Of a stretch of 64,000 nucleotides of DNA, positions 17,154 to 26,202 are shown in pieces (position 1 is the first letter of the stretch; each line of letters begins with the position of its first letter). This stretch comes from Pseudomonas ovata (lineage in GTDB: Bacteria > Pseudomonadota > Gammaproteobacteria > Pseudomonadales > Pseudomonadaceae), in the NCBI RefSeq assembly GCF_003131185.1, contig NZ_QFFU01000029.1, forward strand, positions 1 to 64,000, written 5' to 3'. The notes beneath the pieces were generated by a model. It worked only from the letters and a program-made list of their open reading frames with translations, was not told the DNA's origin and did no database searches. A program made the translations under genes and the position numbers.

Positions 17154-17275
17154 GTGTATAGCCCCCATCTGCGCACTTTCTCGCGCATTGAGACCTTTCC
17201 CGACTTCTTTTTTCAGGGCGCACCACGACCGGTGCGCCCGGCGTTGAGCCATAGACCAACGGCTAATCAAAATTC

Positions 17276-17288
17276 GTTGTACGACGTC
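17276..17288 (+). promoter_or_regulatory. Candidate GntR operator (site E), upstream of exuT
   Basis: GTTGTACGACGTC shares its first nine bases with site B (GTTGTACGATGAC). It lies 95 bp before exuT in an AT-rich promoter region that also contains the palindrome TCGACGTCGA (17336-17345). Confidence 0.45.
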
Positions 17289-17383
17289 TGGTAACATGCC
17301 AGAATTATTTTGAAACAAATTGTCTCGAAGATTTTTCGACGTCGAGGCAATCACCCGCCCTCTAAAAATAATTCAGGTGAACC

Positions 17384-18676
17384 ATGAAGATTAAAGGCAT
17401 CCGCTGGTGGATGGTCAGCCTTGTCACGGCCGGACTCGTCGTCAATTACCTTGCGCGCAATACCCTTTCGGTCGCCGCCCCGACGCTGATGACCGACCTG
17501 TCGATCTCCACCGAGCAGTACGCCAAGATCGTTGCGGCCTGGCAGATCTGCTATGCCCTGATGCAGCCGGTCGCCGGCTGGTTCATCGACTTCATCGGCA
17601 CCAAGCTGGGCTTTGCGGTCTTCGCCATGGCGTGGTCAGTGGCCTGTGCAGGCGCGGCCCTGGCCACCGGCTGGCAGAGCATGGCGTTCATGCGTGGCCT
17701 GTTGGGCATGACCGAAGCGGCAGGCTTGCCGGCCGGGGTCAAGGCCACCACCGAATGGTTTCCGGCCAGAGAGCGCTCGGTGGCCATCGGCTGGTTCAAT
17801 ATCGGCTCGTCACTGGGCGCCTTGCTGGCGCCGCCGCTGGTGGTCTGGGCCATCCTGCACAGCGGCTGGCAGTTGGCATTTTTGATCGTCGGCGCCTCGG
17901 GCATCGTCTGGACCTTGCTGTGGCTGCTGCTGTACAAGCACCCCAGGGACCAGAAGCTGCTAAGCAACGAAGAGCGTGACTACATCCTCAGCGGCCAGGA
18001 AGCGCACTTTCAGGTCACCCGGCGCGAGAAGGGTGCCTGGAAGAAGATTTTCAAGGAGCGCAACTTCTACGCCATTGCGTCGGCGCGCATCCTCTCGGAG
18101 CCGGCCTGGCAGACCTTCAACGCCTGGATCCCGCTGTACCTGATGACCGAACGGCACATGAACATCAAGGAAGTGGCGATGTTCGCCTGGCTGCCGTTCC
18201 TGGCCGCCGACATCGGTTGTGTGCTGGGCGGCTACCTGAGCCCGCTGTTTCACCGTTACTGCAAGGTGTCGTTGTTCACCTCGCGCAAGATGGTGCTGGT
18301 GTTCGGTGCCAGCTGCATGATCGGCCCGGCCTGCATCGGCCTGGTGGACAGCCCGTACACGGCCATTGCGCTGTTGTGCATCGGCGGCTTTGCCCACCAG
18401 ACCCTGTCGGGTGCCTTGTACTCGATCACCTCCGACTCGTTCAGCAAGGACCAGGTGGCAACCGCCACCGGCATGGGCGGGATGTTCGGCTACCTGGGCG
18501 CGGCGGTGTTTACCCTGGTCTTTGGTGTGTTGGTCACGCAGATCGGCTACAGCCCGCTGTTCGTGGTGCTGGCAGCGTTCGACATCGTCGCCGCCGTGCT
18601 GGTATGGAACCTGGCCCGCGAAGTGCGCAGCGAGCCGGCTGCGCCACCTGGGGAGACGCTTGCACAACCGGCCTGA
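17384..18676 (+). CDS. exuT: MFS hexuronate transporter (ExuT-like, ACS family)
   Basis: A 430-aa, 12-segment symporter. The N-terminus VVNYLARNTLSVAAPTLM and the block EAAGLPAGVKATTEWFPARERS are typical of ExuT-type carriers for D-glucuronate and D-galacturonate. The central loop carries NEERDYILSGQE, also common in ExuT. It is transcribed alone. The shared upstream motif ties it to the udh/TRAP operon. Substrate is assigned by family. Confidence 0.88.
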   Translation: MKIKGIRWWMVSLVTAGLVVNYLARNTLSVAAPTLMTDLSISTEQYAKIVAAWQICYALMQPVAGWFIDFIGTKLGFAVFAMAWSVACAGAALATGWQSMAFMRGLLGMTEAAGLPAGVKATTEWFPARERSVAIGWFNIGSSLGALLAPPLVVWAILHSGWQLAFLIVGASGIVWTLLWLLLYKHPRDQKLLSNEERDYILSGQEAHFQVTRREKGAWKKIFKERNFYAIASARILSEPAWQTFNAWIPLYLMTERHMNIKEVAMFAWLPFLAADIGCVLGGYLSPLFHRYCKVSLFTSRKMVLVFGASCMIGPACIGLVDSPYTAIALLCIGGFAHQTLSGALYSITSDSFSKDQVATATGMGGMFGYLGAAVFTLVFGVLVTQIGYSPLFVVLAAFDIVAAVLVWNLAREVRSEPAAPPGETLAQPA

Positions 18677-18694
18677 CTGTCAGGCGCCCGATCT

Positions 18695-18867
18695 GTAGGA
18701 GCGCGCTTGCCCGCGACCGGCTGCGTTAGCAGTCGTAAATTTTCAGCGTTTCGCAGATTTACAGTCGTAAATTTTCAGCGTTTCGCAGATTTACAGTCGT
18801 AGATTTTCAGCGTCTACACAATTTTTGCGAGCGCTGCGCACTCGGTCGCGGGCAAGCGCGCTCCTAC
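18695..18867. repeat. Composite REP element with three internal tandem 32-bp repeats
   Basis: The 173-bp element is bounded by GTAGGAGCGCGCTTGCCCGC and its exact reverse complement. Inside, a 32-bp unit beginning CAGTCGTAAATTTTCAGCG starts at 18730, 18762 and 18794; the third copy diverges after CAGTCGTAGATTTTCAGCG. It fills the space between the convergent exuT and EamA genes, ending seven bases from the EamA stop. Related elements: 26467, 33148, 33315, 35920, 38982, 56278, 57912. Confidence 0.85.
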
Positions 18868-18874
18868 CGGGGGA

Positions 18875-19795
18875 TCACGCCTTGCGCCAGGTCAGTAGCA
18901 CGATCGCGCTGATCACCACCGCCGCCCCCAGCACCTGTCCGGTGCTCAGGCTCTGGTTGAGCAGCGCCCAACCCAGGATCAGGGTCGCGATCGGCTCGAT
19001 GTTCATCACCGGCGCGTTCTGCGCCATGTTCAGGCGCGGCACGCAGACGAACAATAAGGTGAACGCCATGCCATACAGCACCACCAGGCTGGCCAGTGCC
19101 ACCCAGCCGGTGCTGCTGGACGGTGCCGACAACCCCGAAGGCATCACGCCACTGGCCCCGGCGACCATCATGCTCACGAACACCACCAGCAGGGTCAGCA
19201 GGCTGCGCACCGGGCCGCGCACCGCGGCCAGTTTGTGATCGGTGATCCACAAGGCACAGGCAAATACACAGGCCGCGCAGAAGGCCAGGCTGACCCCCAG
19301 GGTCCAGTGCGGGTTGGACTCGCCACTGCTGGCCAGGCGCGCCGGCACGTCCAGCGCCAGCACCAGGCCGACCAGAATCATGCCCATCAACAACACCGTG
19401 CGCCGCGTCGGGCGCGGTCCGCCCAGCGCCCAGCCGAGCAGCACCAGCAGGATCGGGAAGGTGTTGCCCACCAATAACGCCAGCGCCACCGGAATGCGCG
19501 CCACTGCCGAATACAGGCACAAACTCTGGGTGGCGATCAGCAGGCCCAGCAGCAATTGCCAGCGCCAGCTGCCCTTGGGCAGGCTCAGTGACTGGCGCTG
19601 CCACAGCAGCAGGCCGGCCAGGGCCAGCAAGGTGATCCCGGAGCGGCACAGGATCGCCAGCAAGACGCCGGTGCCGTCATCGAAAGCGAAGCGCGCCGCA
19701 ATGTGATTGCCGGCAAAACAGCAGGCCAGCAGCGCGAGCAGGGCCACGGCCACGTGGCGTGGCAATGGAACAGGAGAAGATGCGGAAACCGCCAT
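18875..19795 (-). CDS. EamA-domain DMT-superfamily transporter
   Basis: A 306-aa inner-membrane protein with about ten hydrophobic segments in two EamA repeats (LLACCFAGNHIAARFAF near the start; GVSLAFCAACVFACALWI at mid-protein; NIEPIATLILGWALLNQSL near the end). Members export or import metabolites such as amino acids. ATG 19795 begins MAVSASSP; a GTG two codons upstream is an alternative. It lies beyond the TRAP operon terminator, so it is probably a separate transcript. Substrate unknown. Confidence 0.85.
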   Translation of the reverse strand: MAVSASSPVPLPRHVAVALLALLACCFAGNHIAARFAFDDGTGVLLAILCRSGITLLALAGLLLWQRQSLSLPKGSWRWQLLLGLLIATQSLCLYSAVARIPVALALLVGNTFPILLVLLGWALGGPRPTRRTVLLMGMILVGLVLALDVPARLASSGESNPHWTLGVSLAFCAACVFACALWITDHKLAAVRGPVRSLLTLLVVFVSMMVAGASGVMPSGLSAPSSSTGWVALASLVVLYGMAFTLLFVCVPRLNMAQNAPVMNIEPIATLILGWALLNQSLSTGQVLGAAVVISAIVLLTWRKA

Positions 19796-19829
19796 GAGCA
19801 CAATCCATTTGCAAAAGGCCAGAAAAAGA

Positions 19830-19856
19830 AAAGGCGGGCCAGGATGGCCCGCCTTT
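19830..19856 (-). terminator. Intrinsic terminator of the udh-TRAP operon
   Basis: On the minus strand AAAGGCGGGCC/GGCCCGCCTTT forms an 11-bp stem followed by TTCTTTTTCT, about 14 bases after the dctM stop. Confidence 0.8.
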
Positions 19857-19869
19857 CATTCATGCAGTA

Positions 19870-21150
19870 TCAGAGAACGACGCTAGGCAACCACAGCGAC
19901 AGGGCCGGAATGTAGGTCACGGCCAGCAGTACCAGAAACAGCGCGGCATAGAACGGCAGCAACGCCTTGACCGTCGATTCGATACTGACCTTGCCGATCG
20001 CCGAGCCGACGAACAGCACCGCGCCCACCGGCGGTGTGATCAGCCCGATGCCCAGGTTGACCAGCATGATCATGCCGAACTGCACCGGATCCACGCCGAT
20101 ACCGGTCACCACCGGCAGCAGGATCGGGGTCAGGATCAGGATCAGCGGGGCCATGTCCATCACCGTGCCCAGCAACAGCAGCATGACGTTGATGCACATC
20201 AGGATCACGTAGCGGTTGTCCGACAGGGTCAGGAACGCCGTGGTGATCTTGGCCGGGATCTGCATCAGGGTCATGACGTAGCCGAAGCTGGCGGCAAAGC
20301 CGATCAGGATCATCACGATGGAGATGGTCCGTACCGTGCGGTGCATCAGCTTGGGCAGGTCGCGCCACTTGTAGTCGCGGTAGATGAACATGGTCACGAA
20401 GAACGACCAGACCACCGCGATGGCCGCCGATTCGGTCGCGGTAAACACGCCCGACAGGATGCCGCCCAGAATGATGACCATGGCCATCAGGCCCCAGAGC
20501 GCGTCGGCTGCAATCTTCAGCGCCTGGCGCAGCGGAATCACTTCACCCTTGGGGTAGTTGCGCTTCTTGGCGAAGATCAGGCACAGGCCCATCAGAATCG
20601 CGCTCATCAACAGCCCCGGCACGACACCGGCCATGAACAGCGAGGCGATCGACACCGTGCCGCCGGCGGCCAGCGAGTAGAGCACCGAGTTGTGGCTTGG
20701 TGGCGTCAGCAGGGCCTGCACCGAGCCGCTGACCGTTACGGCAGTGGAGAACTCGCGCGGATAGCCCTTGCGCTCCATTTCCGGAATCAGCACCGAACCG
20801 ACCGAAGCGGTGTCGGCCACCGAGGAGCCGGAGATGGCGCCGAAGAAGGTCGAGGCCACGATGTTGACCAGTGACAGGCCGCCGCGGACAAAGCCCACCA
20901 GCACCCCGGCAAAGGCCACCAGGCGTCGTGACATGCCGCCCTCGGCCATGATTGCGCCGGCCAGGACGAAGAACGGAATGGCCAGCAGCGAGAACTTGTT
21001 TACCCCGCCGGCCACCTGGATCAGCATGGCTTGCAGGGGAATGTCGATCCACCAGGCGCCGATCAAGGCCGACAGGCCCAGTGCATAGGCGACCGGCATT
21101 CCGATGAGGATGAGCAGGATGAAACTGCCCAGGAGAATCAAGGCATCCAT
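19870..21150 (-). CDS. dctM: TRAP transporter large permease (DctM)
   Basis: A 426-aa membrane protein with about 12 hydrophobic segments. The DctM signatures GAISGSSVADTASVGSVLIP (inside the channel half) and ITPPVGAVLFVGSAIG (C-terminal half) are clear. It forms the Na+-coupled channel with the small permease encoded just upstream; the dctQ stop and dctM start are adjacent with no gap. Operon context with udh and a lactonase suggests a hexuronate or aldarate as ligand. Confidence 0.92.
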   Translation of the reverse strand: MDALILLGSFILLILIGMPVAYALGLSALIGAWWIDIPLQAMLIQVAGGVNKFSLLAIPFFVLAGAIMAEGGMSRRLVAFAGVLVGFVRGGLSLVNIVASTFFGAISGSSVADTASVGSVLIPEMERKGYPREFSTAVTVSGSVQALLTPPSHNSVLYSLAAGGTVSIASLFMAGVVPGLLMSAILMGLCLIFAKKRNYPKGEVIPLRQALKIAADALWGLMAMVIILGGILSGVFTATESAAIAVVWSFFVTMFIYRDYKWRDLPKLMHRTVRTISIVMILIGFAASFGYVMTLMQIPAKITTAFLTLSDNRYVILMCINVMLLLLGTVMDMAPLILILTPILLPVVTGIGVDPVQFGMIMLVNLGIGLITPPVGAVLFVGSAIGKVSIESTVKALLPFYAALFLVLLAVTYIPALSLWLPSVVL

Positions 21151-21678
21151 TCAGGCGGCTCCTTCGTTTTCTTCGATGTGGTCGAAGCGCACGACCTTGC
21201 GGTGGCTCTGATCGCCCAGGATGAGTTTTTCCAGCACAAAGACCAGGGTCAACAGCCCGCCGATCGGGATCGGTGCGTAAGTCATGCCGACCCGTACGCC
21301 CGGCAACGAGGCCATGAACTGGTTCCAGGTGGTCATGCACAGGCGCGCGCCGTACCAGGTCATGTACACGCACACCGCGATCATCAGAAATTGCACCACC
21401 ACGGCCAATAGCTTGCGCAGTGGCTCGGGCATGCGGTCGGTGGCCATCGACACGGCCATGTGCGCACCGGCCCGGTAGCTGGCGGCCGCACCGATGAAGC
21501 AGAACACCATCATCAGCAGGATCGCCACCGGCTCCGGCCAGCTGGAGCCGGTGCCCAGCACGTAGCGGGCAAAGATGCCCCAGGGAATGATCAGCGTCAT
21601 GGTCAGGATCGACAGGCCCGCAATCCAGATGCAACTGCTGTACAGCGTGTCGTTCAGGCGCAGGAAGAACGTTTTCAT
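21151..21678 (-). CDS. dctQ: TRAP transporter small permease (DctQ)
   Basis: A 175-aa protein with four membrane segments typical of DctQ (ILTMTLIIPWGIFARYVLGTGSSWPEP contains the conserved R-Y-x-x-G-x-S-x-x-W-x-E pattern). ATG 21678 (MKTFFLRL) is chosen; another ATG four codons upstream is possible. The gene abuts dctM and follows dctP by 67 bases. Confidence 0.9.
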   Translation of the reverse strand: MKTFFLRLNDTLYSSCIWIAGLSILTMTLIIPWGIFARYVLGTGSSWPEPVAILLMMVFCFIGAAASYRAGAHMAVSMATDRMPEPLRKLLAVVVQFLMIAVCVYMTWYGARLCMTTWNQFMASLPGVRVGMTYAPIPIGGLLTLVFVLEKLILGDQSHRKVVRFDHIEENEGAA

Positions 21679-21745
21679 AGGCACATCCAAGGCTGCAGGG
21701 CGGTGGTGGCCGCGCCTGCAGGGGTCATCTGGGTGGGGAACGGTA

Positions 21746-22717
21746 TTACTGGACGGCAGCGATGCGTTTCATCAGGTCGGCATACGGCGCGCCGTATTTC
21801 TCGCGAACCGGTGCAGTGGCGTCGAAGAAGGGTTTCTTGTCGACGGTGATGAACTCGACACCGGCGGCCTTGAGTTTTTCTTCGCTGGCGGCCGACTTGG
21901 CGTCCCACAGGGCGCGTTCTTCCATCTGCGCTTCGCGGGCGACCTTCTTGAGCAGCGCTTGCTGGTCAGGCGTCATGTTGTTCCAGGTGGTCTTGGAAAT
22001 CACCACCGGCTCCGGCAGGATCAGGTGACCGGTCAGGGTGTAGTACTTGGCGCTCTGGAAGTGGTTGTGTTCCAGCAGGGTCGGCGGGTTGTTTTCCGCG
22101 CCGTCGATCACGCCGGTCTGCAAGGCACTGAAGATCTCGCCGGTGTCCATCGCAATGCCGTTGCCGCCCATGGCGTTCATCATGTCGATGAACAGCGGGT
22201 TGCCCTGCACGCGGATTTTCATGCCCTTGAGGTCTTCGATCTTGCGCACCGGTTTCTTGGTATAGAGGCTGCGAGTGCCGCCATCCATCCACGCCAGGGC
22301 CACCATGTTGAATTGGGAATTGGTGATCTTGTCGAGGATCTCCTGGCCGATCTCGCCGTCGATGATCTGGCGCATGTGAGCGTGGTCACGGAACACGAAC
22401 GGCATGTTGAACACGTTCACGTCCGGCACGACAGGGCCGACGATGCCCAGGCTGACGCGGGCCATCTGCACGGCACCGATCTGCACCTGCTCGACCACTT
22501 CTTTCTCGGAACCGAGTACGCCGCCGGCGAACATCTGGAACGTGATTTCGCCGTTGCTGGCCTCTTTCAGTTTCTTGCCCATGTTCTCTTCGGCCACCAC
22601 GGTCGGGTAGCCGGCCGGGTGGATTTCGGCGAATTTGATTTTCACCTCAGCGGCGGTCGCGGAGAGGCTGATCGCCAACGGAAGAACGGCAAGAAGCAGC
22701 TTGCGTTTGAAGGTCAT
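21746..22717 (-). CDS. dctP: TRAP transporter solute-binding protein (DctP family)
   Basis: A 323-aa periplasmic protein. The signal peptide (MTFKRKLLLAVLPLAISLSATAA) is followed by VKIKFAEIHPAGYPTV. The carboxylate-clamping Arg169 lies in MKIRVQGNP, and IDGAENNPPTLLEHNHF is the usual ligand-site region. DctP proteins with this signature often bind sugar acids (glucuronate, galacturonate). A CGGAG site precedes the ATG. It binds the substrate for DctQM. Confidence 0.92.
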   Translation of the reverse strand: MTFKRKLLLAVLPLAISLSATAAEVKIKFAEIHPAGYPTVVAEENMGKKLKEASNGEITFQMFAGGVLGSEKEVVEQVQIGAVQMARVSLGIVGPVVPDVNVFNMPFVFRDHAHMRQIIDGEIGQEILDKITNSQFNMVALAWMDGGTRSLYTKKPVRKIEDLKGMKIRVQGNPLFIDMMNAMGGNGIAMDTGEIFSALQTGVIDGAENNPPTLLEHNHFQSAKYYTLTGHLILPEPVVISKTTWNNMTPDQQALLKKVAREAQMEERALWDAKSAASEEKLKAAGVEFITVDKKPFFDATAPVREKYGAPYADLMKRIAAVQ

Positions 22718-22778
22718 GGTGAAACTCCGGTGTTGTTATTATCTGGTTTCGTTCGAATGTGAGTGCGGCAGTCAGGCA

Positions 22779-23657
22779 TCAGCGTCGGCAGGCAGGCTCC
22801 TCCAGGCCCTTGACGCCAGGGTTCAAGGCAAAGACTCCGCCCGCCAGGGGCTGGTCGCTGAGGTCGATGCCGCCGGGGCGTATCGAGGTGACAAACAGGG
22901 TGTCCAGGTTCGCGCCGCCAAAGGCGCACATCGCCGGTTTCTTGACCGGTACGCTGAGCGAGCGGTCCAGACGGCCGTCCGGGGTAAAGCGATGAATCTG
23001 ACCGGCGTCGTTGCCACAGATCCAGTAGCAGCCGTCCTGGTCGATGGCCGCGCCGTCCGGGCGACCGGGCAGGGCGCGCATGTCGACGAACAACTGCTGG
23101 TTGTGCGGCGTGCCGCTGTCGATGTCGTAGTCGAAGGTCCAGATGGCCTGTACGTCCGGGTGCGAGTCGGACAAGTACATGCGCGTGCCGTCGGGGCTGA
23201 ACGCCAGGCCGTTGGGCACGATCATCTTTTCCAGTTGCAGATGCAGACCTTCGCCGTCGTGGCGATACAGCGCGCCGACGCGGGCACCGGCCTGCATATC
23301 CATCAGCATGGTGCCGGCCCAGAACCGGCCTTGCCGGTCGCAGCGGCCATCATTGAAACGCATGCCGGGCCGGGCATGTTCGACCGCATGCAGCAGCCGG
23401 CTGTCCAGCCCGCCCTGGTCATTGGTCTGCAGTTCGAACACGCCGCTCTGGCGCCCGGCAATCCAGCCCTGGCCGCGACGAGCGATACAGGCCAGCGGCT
23501 CATCGCCCTGCCACACCTGGTGCTTGCCATCGGCCGCCCCCCAGCGATGCAGCTGGCCGGCAGGAATGTCCACCCAGTACAGGGCGTTTTCAGTGGCGTC
23601 CCACACCGGGCTTTCGCCGGTCAGGTTGCGCGCATCAACGAGCAGTTCACTGTGCAT
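22779..23657 (-). CDS. SMP-30/gluconolactonase-family aldarolactonase
   Basis: A 292-aa six-bladed propeller enzyme. The four metal-site residues of the family are in place: Glu15 (GESPVWD), Asn102 (RFNDG), Asn149 (VPNGLAF) and Asp201 (RPDG). The position next to udh implies hydrolysis of the galactaro- or glucarolactone made by uronate dehydrogenase, the role described for UxuL-type lactonases. AAGGAAG precedes ATG 23657; the much longer open frame upstream overlaps udh and is not used. The start lies 26 bases after the udh stop. Confidence 0.88.
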   Translation of the reverse strand: MHSELLVDARNLTGESPVWDATENALYWVDIPAGQLHRWGAADGKHQVWQGDEPLACIARRGQGWIAGRQSGVFELQTNDQGGLDSRLLHAVEHARPGMRFNDGRCDRQGRFWAGTMLMDMQAGARVGALYRHDGEGLHLQLEKMIVPNGLAFSPDGTRMYLSDSHPDVQAIWTFDYDIDSGTPHNQQLFVDMRALPGRPDGAAIDQDGCYWICGNDAGQIHRFTPDGRLDRSLSVPVKKPAMCAFGGANLDTLFVTSIRPGGIDLSDQPLAGGVFALNPGVKGLEEPACRR

Positions 23658-23683
23658 GTCAGGGCTTCCTTGCGCGTTGAAGA

Positions 23684-24490
23684 TCAGTCGAAGGGACCGG
23701 CGGCCACGAAGGCACCACCCTGGTAGACCATGGCCGGATCGTCGGCCGCCGGCATGGGCTGGGCTTCCACGGCCGGGCGGAACACTTCGGAGGAATCCTT
23801 GGGCTGATAGCCCAGGTGCGCGGCATGGCGGTTGTCCCACCAGACATCGCGGTTGGCCGAGGCGCCGTAGACCACGGTGTGGCCGACACCGGGCGTGAAC
23901 AGCCCGCGCTCGATCAACTGGGTCAGGTCGTCGTAGCTCAACCAGGTGCTGAGCATGCGGCGGTTCTGCGGCTCGGGAAACGACGAGCCGATGCGAATAC
24001 TGACGGTCTCGATGCCGTAGCGGTCGAAATAGAAGCTGGCCATGTCTTCGCCGTAGCACTTGGACAGGCCGTAATAGCTGTCAGGGCGGCGCGCCGACCG
24101 GGCGTCGATCTGCTCGTCCTGCTTGTAGTAGCCGATGACATGGTTGGAGCTGGCGAAGATCACGCGCTTGACGCCGTGCTTGCGCGCCGCTTCGTAGATA
24201 TGGAAGACGCCGCTGATATTGGGGCCGAGGATGTCTTCGAAAGAGTGCTCGGTCGAGACGCCGCCAAAGTGCACGATGGCGTCCACGCCGGCCACCAGGT
24301 CATGCACGGCGGCCTTGTCGGCCAGGTCGCACTGCACGACTTCTTCGTGCGGACCTGCCGCCGGTGCCATCGGGCTGATATCGGAAAGGCGCAGGATCGC
24401 GGCGCTGCTCTTGAGGCGTTCGCGAAGAACCTTGCCCAGTCCGCCTGCTGCACCGGTGAGCAGCAGGCGATTGAAAGGTGTTGTGGTCAT
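23684..24490 (-). CDS. udh: NAD-dependent uronate dehydrogenase
   Basis: A 268-aa short-chain/extended SDR. The Rossmann motif LTGAAGGLG (11-19), the substrate block SSNHVIGYY (114-122), and catalytic Tyr140/Lys144 in SYYGLSK are visible, along with NRDVWWDN near the C-terminus, typical of Pseudomonas Udh. It oxidises D-galacturonate or D-glucuronate to the aldaric acid lactone. First gene of the operon; candidate operator site C lies 41 bp upstream. Confidence 0.93.
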   Translation of the reverse strand: MTTTPFNRLLLTGAAGGLGKVLRERLKSSAAILRLSDISPMAPAAGPHEEVVQCDLADKAAVHDLVAGVDAIVHFGGVSTEHSFEDILGPNISGVFHIYEAARKHGVKRVIFASSNHVIGYYKQDEQIDARSARRPDSYYGLSKCYGEDMASFYFDRYGIETVSIRIGSSFPEPQNRRMLSTWLSYDDLTQLIERGLFTPGVGHTVVYGASANRDVWWDNRHAAHLGYQPKDSSEVFRPAVEAQPMPAADDPAMVYQGGAFVAAGPFD

Positions 24491-24530
24491 GGCCAGCTCT
24501 GCTAGTTGTTTAAATTGTTGTGCGTTATAT

Positions 24531-24543
24531 GTTGTCGTATGAC
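24531..24543 (+). promoter_or_regulatory. Candidate GntR operator (site C), upstream of udh
   Basis: GTTGTCGTATGAC, preceded by TTGTTGTGCGTTAT (24516-24529) and followed by GATTAT. The same arrangement occurs at site D upstream of the porin gene. It overlaps the expected core promoter of the minus-strand operon. Confidence 0.55.
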
Positions 24544-24618
24544 CGTGGTGATTATCAGCAGTCATTTTGCCGCTTGTCAATTTGTCCCGACACGGTCTGC
24601 CTGATACAGCGCAGACCT

Positions 24619-24660
24619 GTGGGAGGCGGCTTGCCGGCGATTGCTGCGGCAAGGGCCCTG
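24619..24660. repeat. Single REP element (GTGGGAGGCGG family)
   Basis: GTGGGAGGCGGCTTGCCGGC followed by GATTGCTGCGGCAAG; matches the left half of the pairs at 151 and 12686 without the facing copy. It lies between the porin stop and the udh promoter; I see nothing else in 24661-24720. Confidence 0.6.
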
Positions 24661-24720
24661 CAAATGTGCCGGGTTACCCGCAGGGTGGCGGGCAATCCGA
24701 GCGTCGAGCGTTTTCAAGTC

Positions 24721-25959
24721 CTACAGAATCGACAGAGGGTAGTTGATGATCAGGCGGTTCTCGTCGAATTCGTTGGTGCTGAAATCGCGACGAATGCTGG
24801 AGTTGCGCCATTTCACGTTCAGGTTCTTGAAGGTGCCGCTCTGGATGACGTAGGCCAGTTCCGACTCGCGGATCCACTCCTTGCCATCGGTGATCGCGCC
24901 GGTGTGCACGTCCTGGCCGCTGATATAGCGGTTCATCAGGGTCAGGCCAGGCACGCCCAGGCCGGCGAAGTTGAGGTCGTGACGCACTTGCCAGGAGCGC
25001 TCGTTGGCGTTGTCGAAGCTGGCGTTGTAGCTGTCGTTGGCCAGGGTGCCGCCGCTGGTGCCGTTGACGCGCATCCAGGTGTCGCCGCTGACTTTCTGCA
25101 GGCCGACATAGAAGGTGTTGACGCCGTACTTGGCCGAGAACATGCCCGAGTAGGTCTTGTTGTCCAGGCGGCCGGCGCGGCGCGAGCCATCGTCCTCGCC
25201 CTGGAAGTAGCCCAGGTTGGCGCCCAGGATCCAGTCGCCGATCGGCTGGCTGTGGGTCAGTTGCACATATTGTTGCTCGTAGACGTCCTTGAGCACCGCG
25301 TTCCAGACGCCCACCAGGGTGCGGTTCTGGTTGAAGGTGTATTCACCCCCGACGAAGTTGAAGCGGTCCGACAGGCCGCCGCCGTAGCTCATGTCTTCCA
25401 TGCTGGCGTCGTTGCGCGGGCTGTTGGCGCGGAACTGGCCGCCGTAGAGGGTCAGGCCTTCGATTTCCTTCGAGGTGATCTGGCCGCCACGCAGGGTCTG
25501 CGGCAATGAGCGACCGTCGTCGGCGCGCAGGATCGGCAACACCGGCATCCACTCGCCGATTTTCAGTTCGGTCTTGGAAAACCGCGCTTTGGCCGCCACG
25601 CCCAGGCGTCCGTAATCATCGGCCGGGCGGCCGTCGCTGTGCCGTGGCAGAAGCGCCGTGCCATAAGTGCCGCCACCGCCGTCGAGCTTGAGCGACCACA
25701 TGCCCAGCACGTCCACGCCGAAACCGACCGGGCCTTCGGTAAAGCCCGAGCGGGCATCCAGAATGAAGCTTTGGGTCCATTCCTCGGCCTTGCTCTGGGC
25801 GTTGGCCGGGTCGACAAAATTACGGTTGATGTAGAAGTTGCGCAGGCCGAGCGTGGCCTTGCCGTCCTCGATGAAACCGGCAGCAGAACTGACGCCGGGC
25901 AGGCTGGCGAGCAGGCTGGCACTGAGAAGGGCAAAGGGAAGGGGCTGGCGTATTTTCAT
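24721..25959 (-). CDS. OprD-family outer-membrane porin
   Basis: A 412-aa porin with signal peptide (MKIRQPLPFALLSASLLASL...SSA) and OprD-family features: FIEDGKATLGLRNFYINRNF at the mature start, WTQSFILDARSGFTEGPVGFGVDVLG, ARFSKTELKIGEWMPVLPIL, and alternating aromatic beta strands to the C-terminus. OprD members pass amino acids or organic acids; placement upstream of udh and a matching operator suggest a hexuronate channel. ATG 25959 is the only start giving a signal peptide. Confidence 0.88.
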   Translation of the reverse strand: MKIRQPLPFALLSASLLASLPGVSSAAGFIEDGKATLGLRNFYINRNFVDPANAQSKAEEWTQSFILDARSGFTEGPVGFGVDVLGMWSLKLDGGGGTYGTALLPRHSDGRPADDYGRLGVAAKARFSKTELKIGEWMPVLPILRADDGRSLPQTLRGGQITSKEIEGLTLYGGQFRANSPRNDASMEDMSYGGGLSDRFNFVGGEYTFNQNRTLVGVWNAVLKDVYEQQYVQLTHSQPIGDWILGANLGYFQGEDDGSRRAGRLDNKTYSGMFSAKYGVNTFYVGLQKVSGDTWMRVNGTSGGTLANDSYNASFDNANERSWQVRHDLNFAGLGVPGLTLMNRYISGQDVHTGAITDGKEWIRESELAYVIQSGTFKNLNVKWRNSSIRRDFSTNEFDENRLIINYPLSIL

Positions 25960-26202
25960 TATTGTTGTGCTTCCGTTCAGGGTGAGACAGCCCGTCCACA
26001 AGGCATATGGCCGTGGCAAGGGCAGAGGTTGTCAGGGTCGTTGCGGGCCGCCCCTCGGGCGTGCAGGCAGGCCGCTACGGATTCTCGACAGCGCTTGGTG
26101 AACTGAAAGAATGGGCCGGTGGCGAAGTACAGGAATGCGGTGCGCGGACGCGCGGGGATAAAGGCGACATAGGCGACTCACTCATTGTTGTTTTTGTTGT
26201 GC

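Noticed and set aside
18695..18867. CRISPR-like appearance of 32-bp repeats
   Set aside because: The repeats are contiguous with no unique spacers and lie within REP arms; no cas genes nearby.
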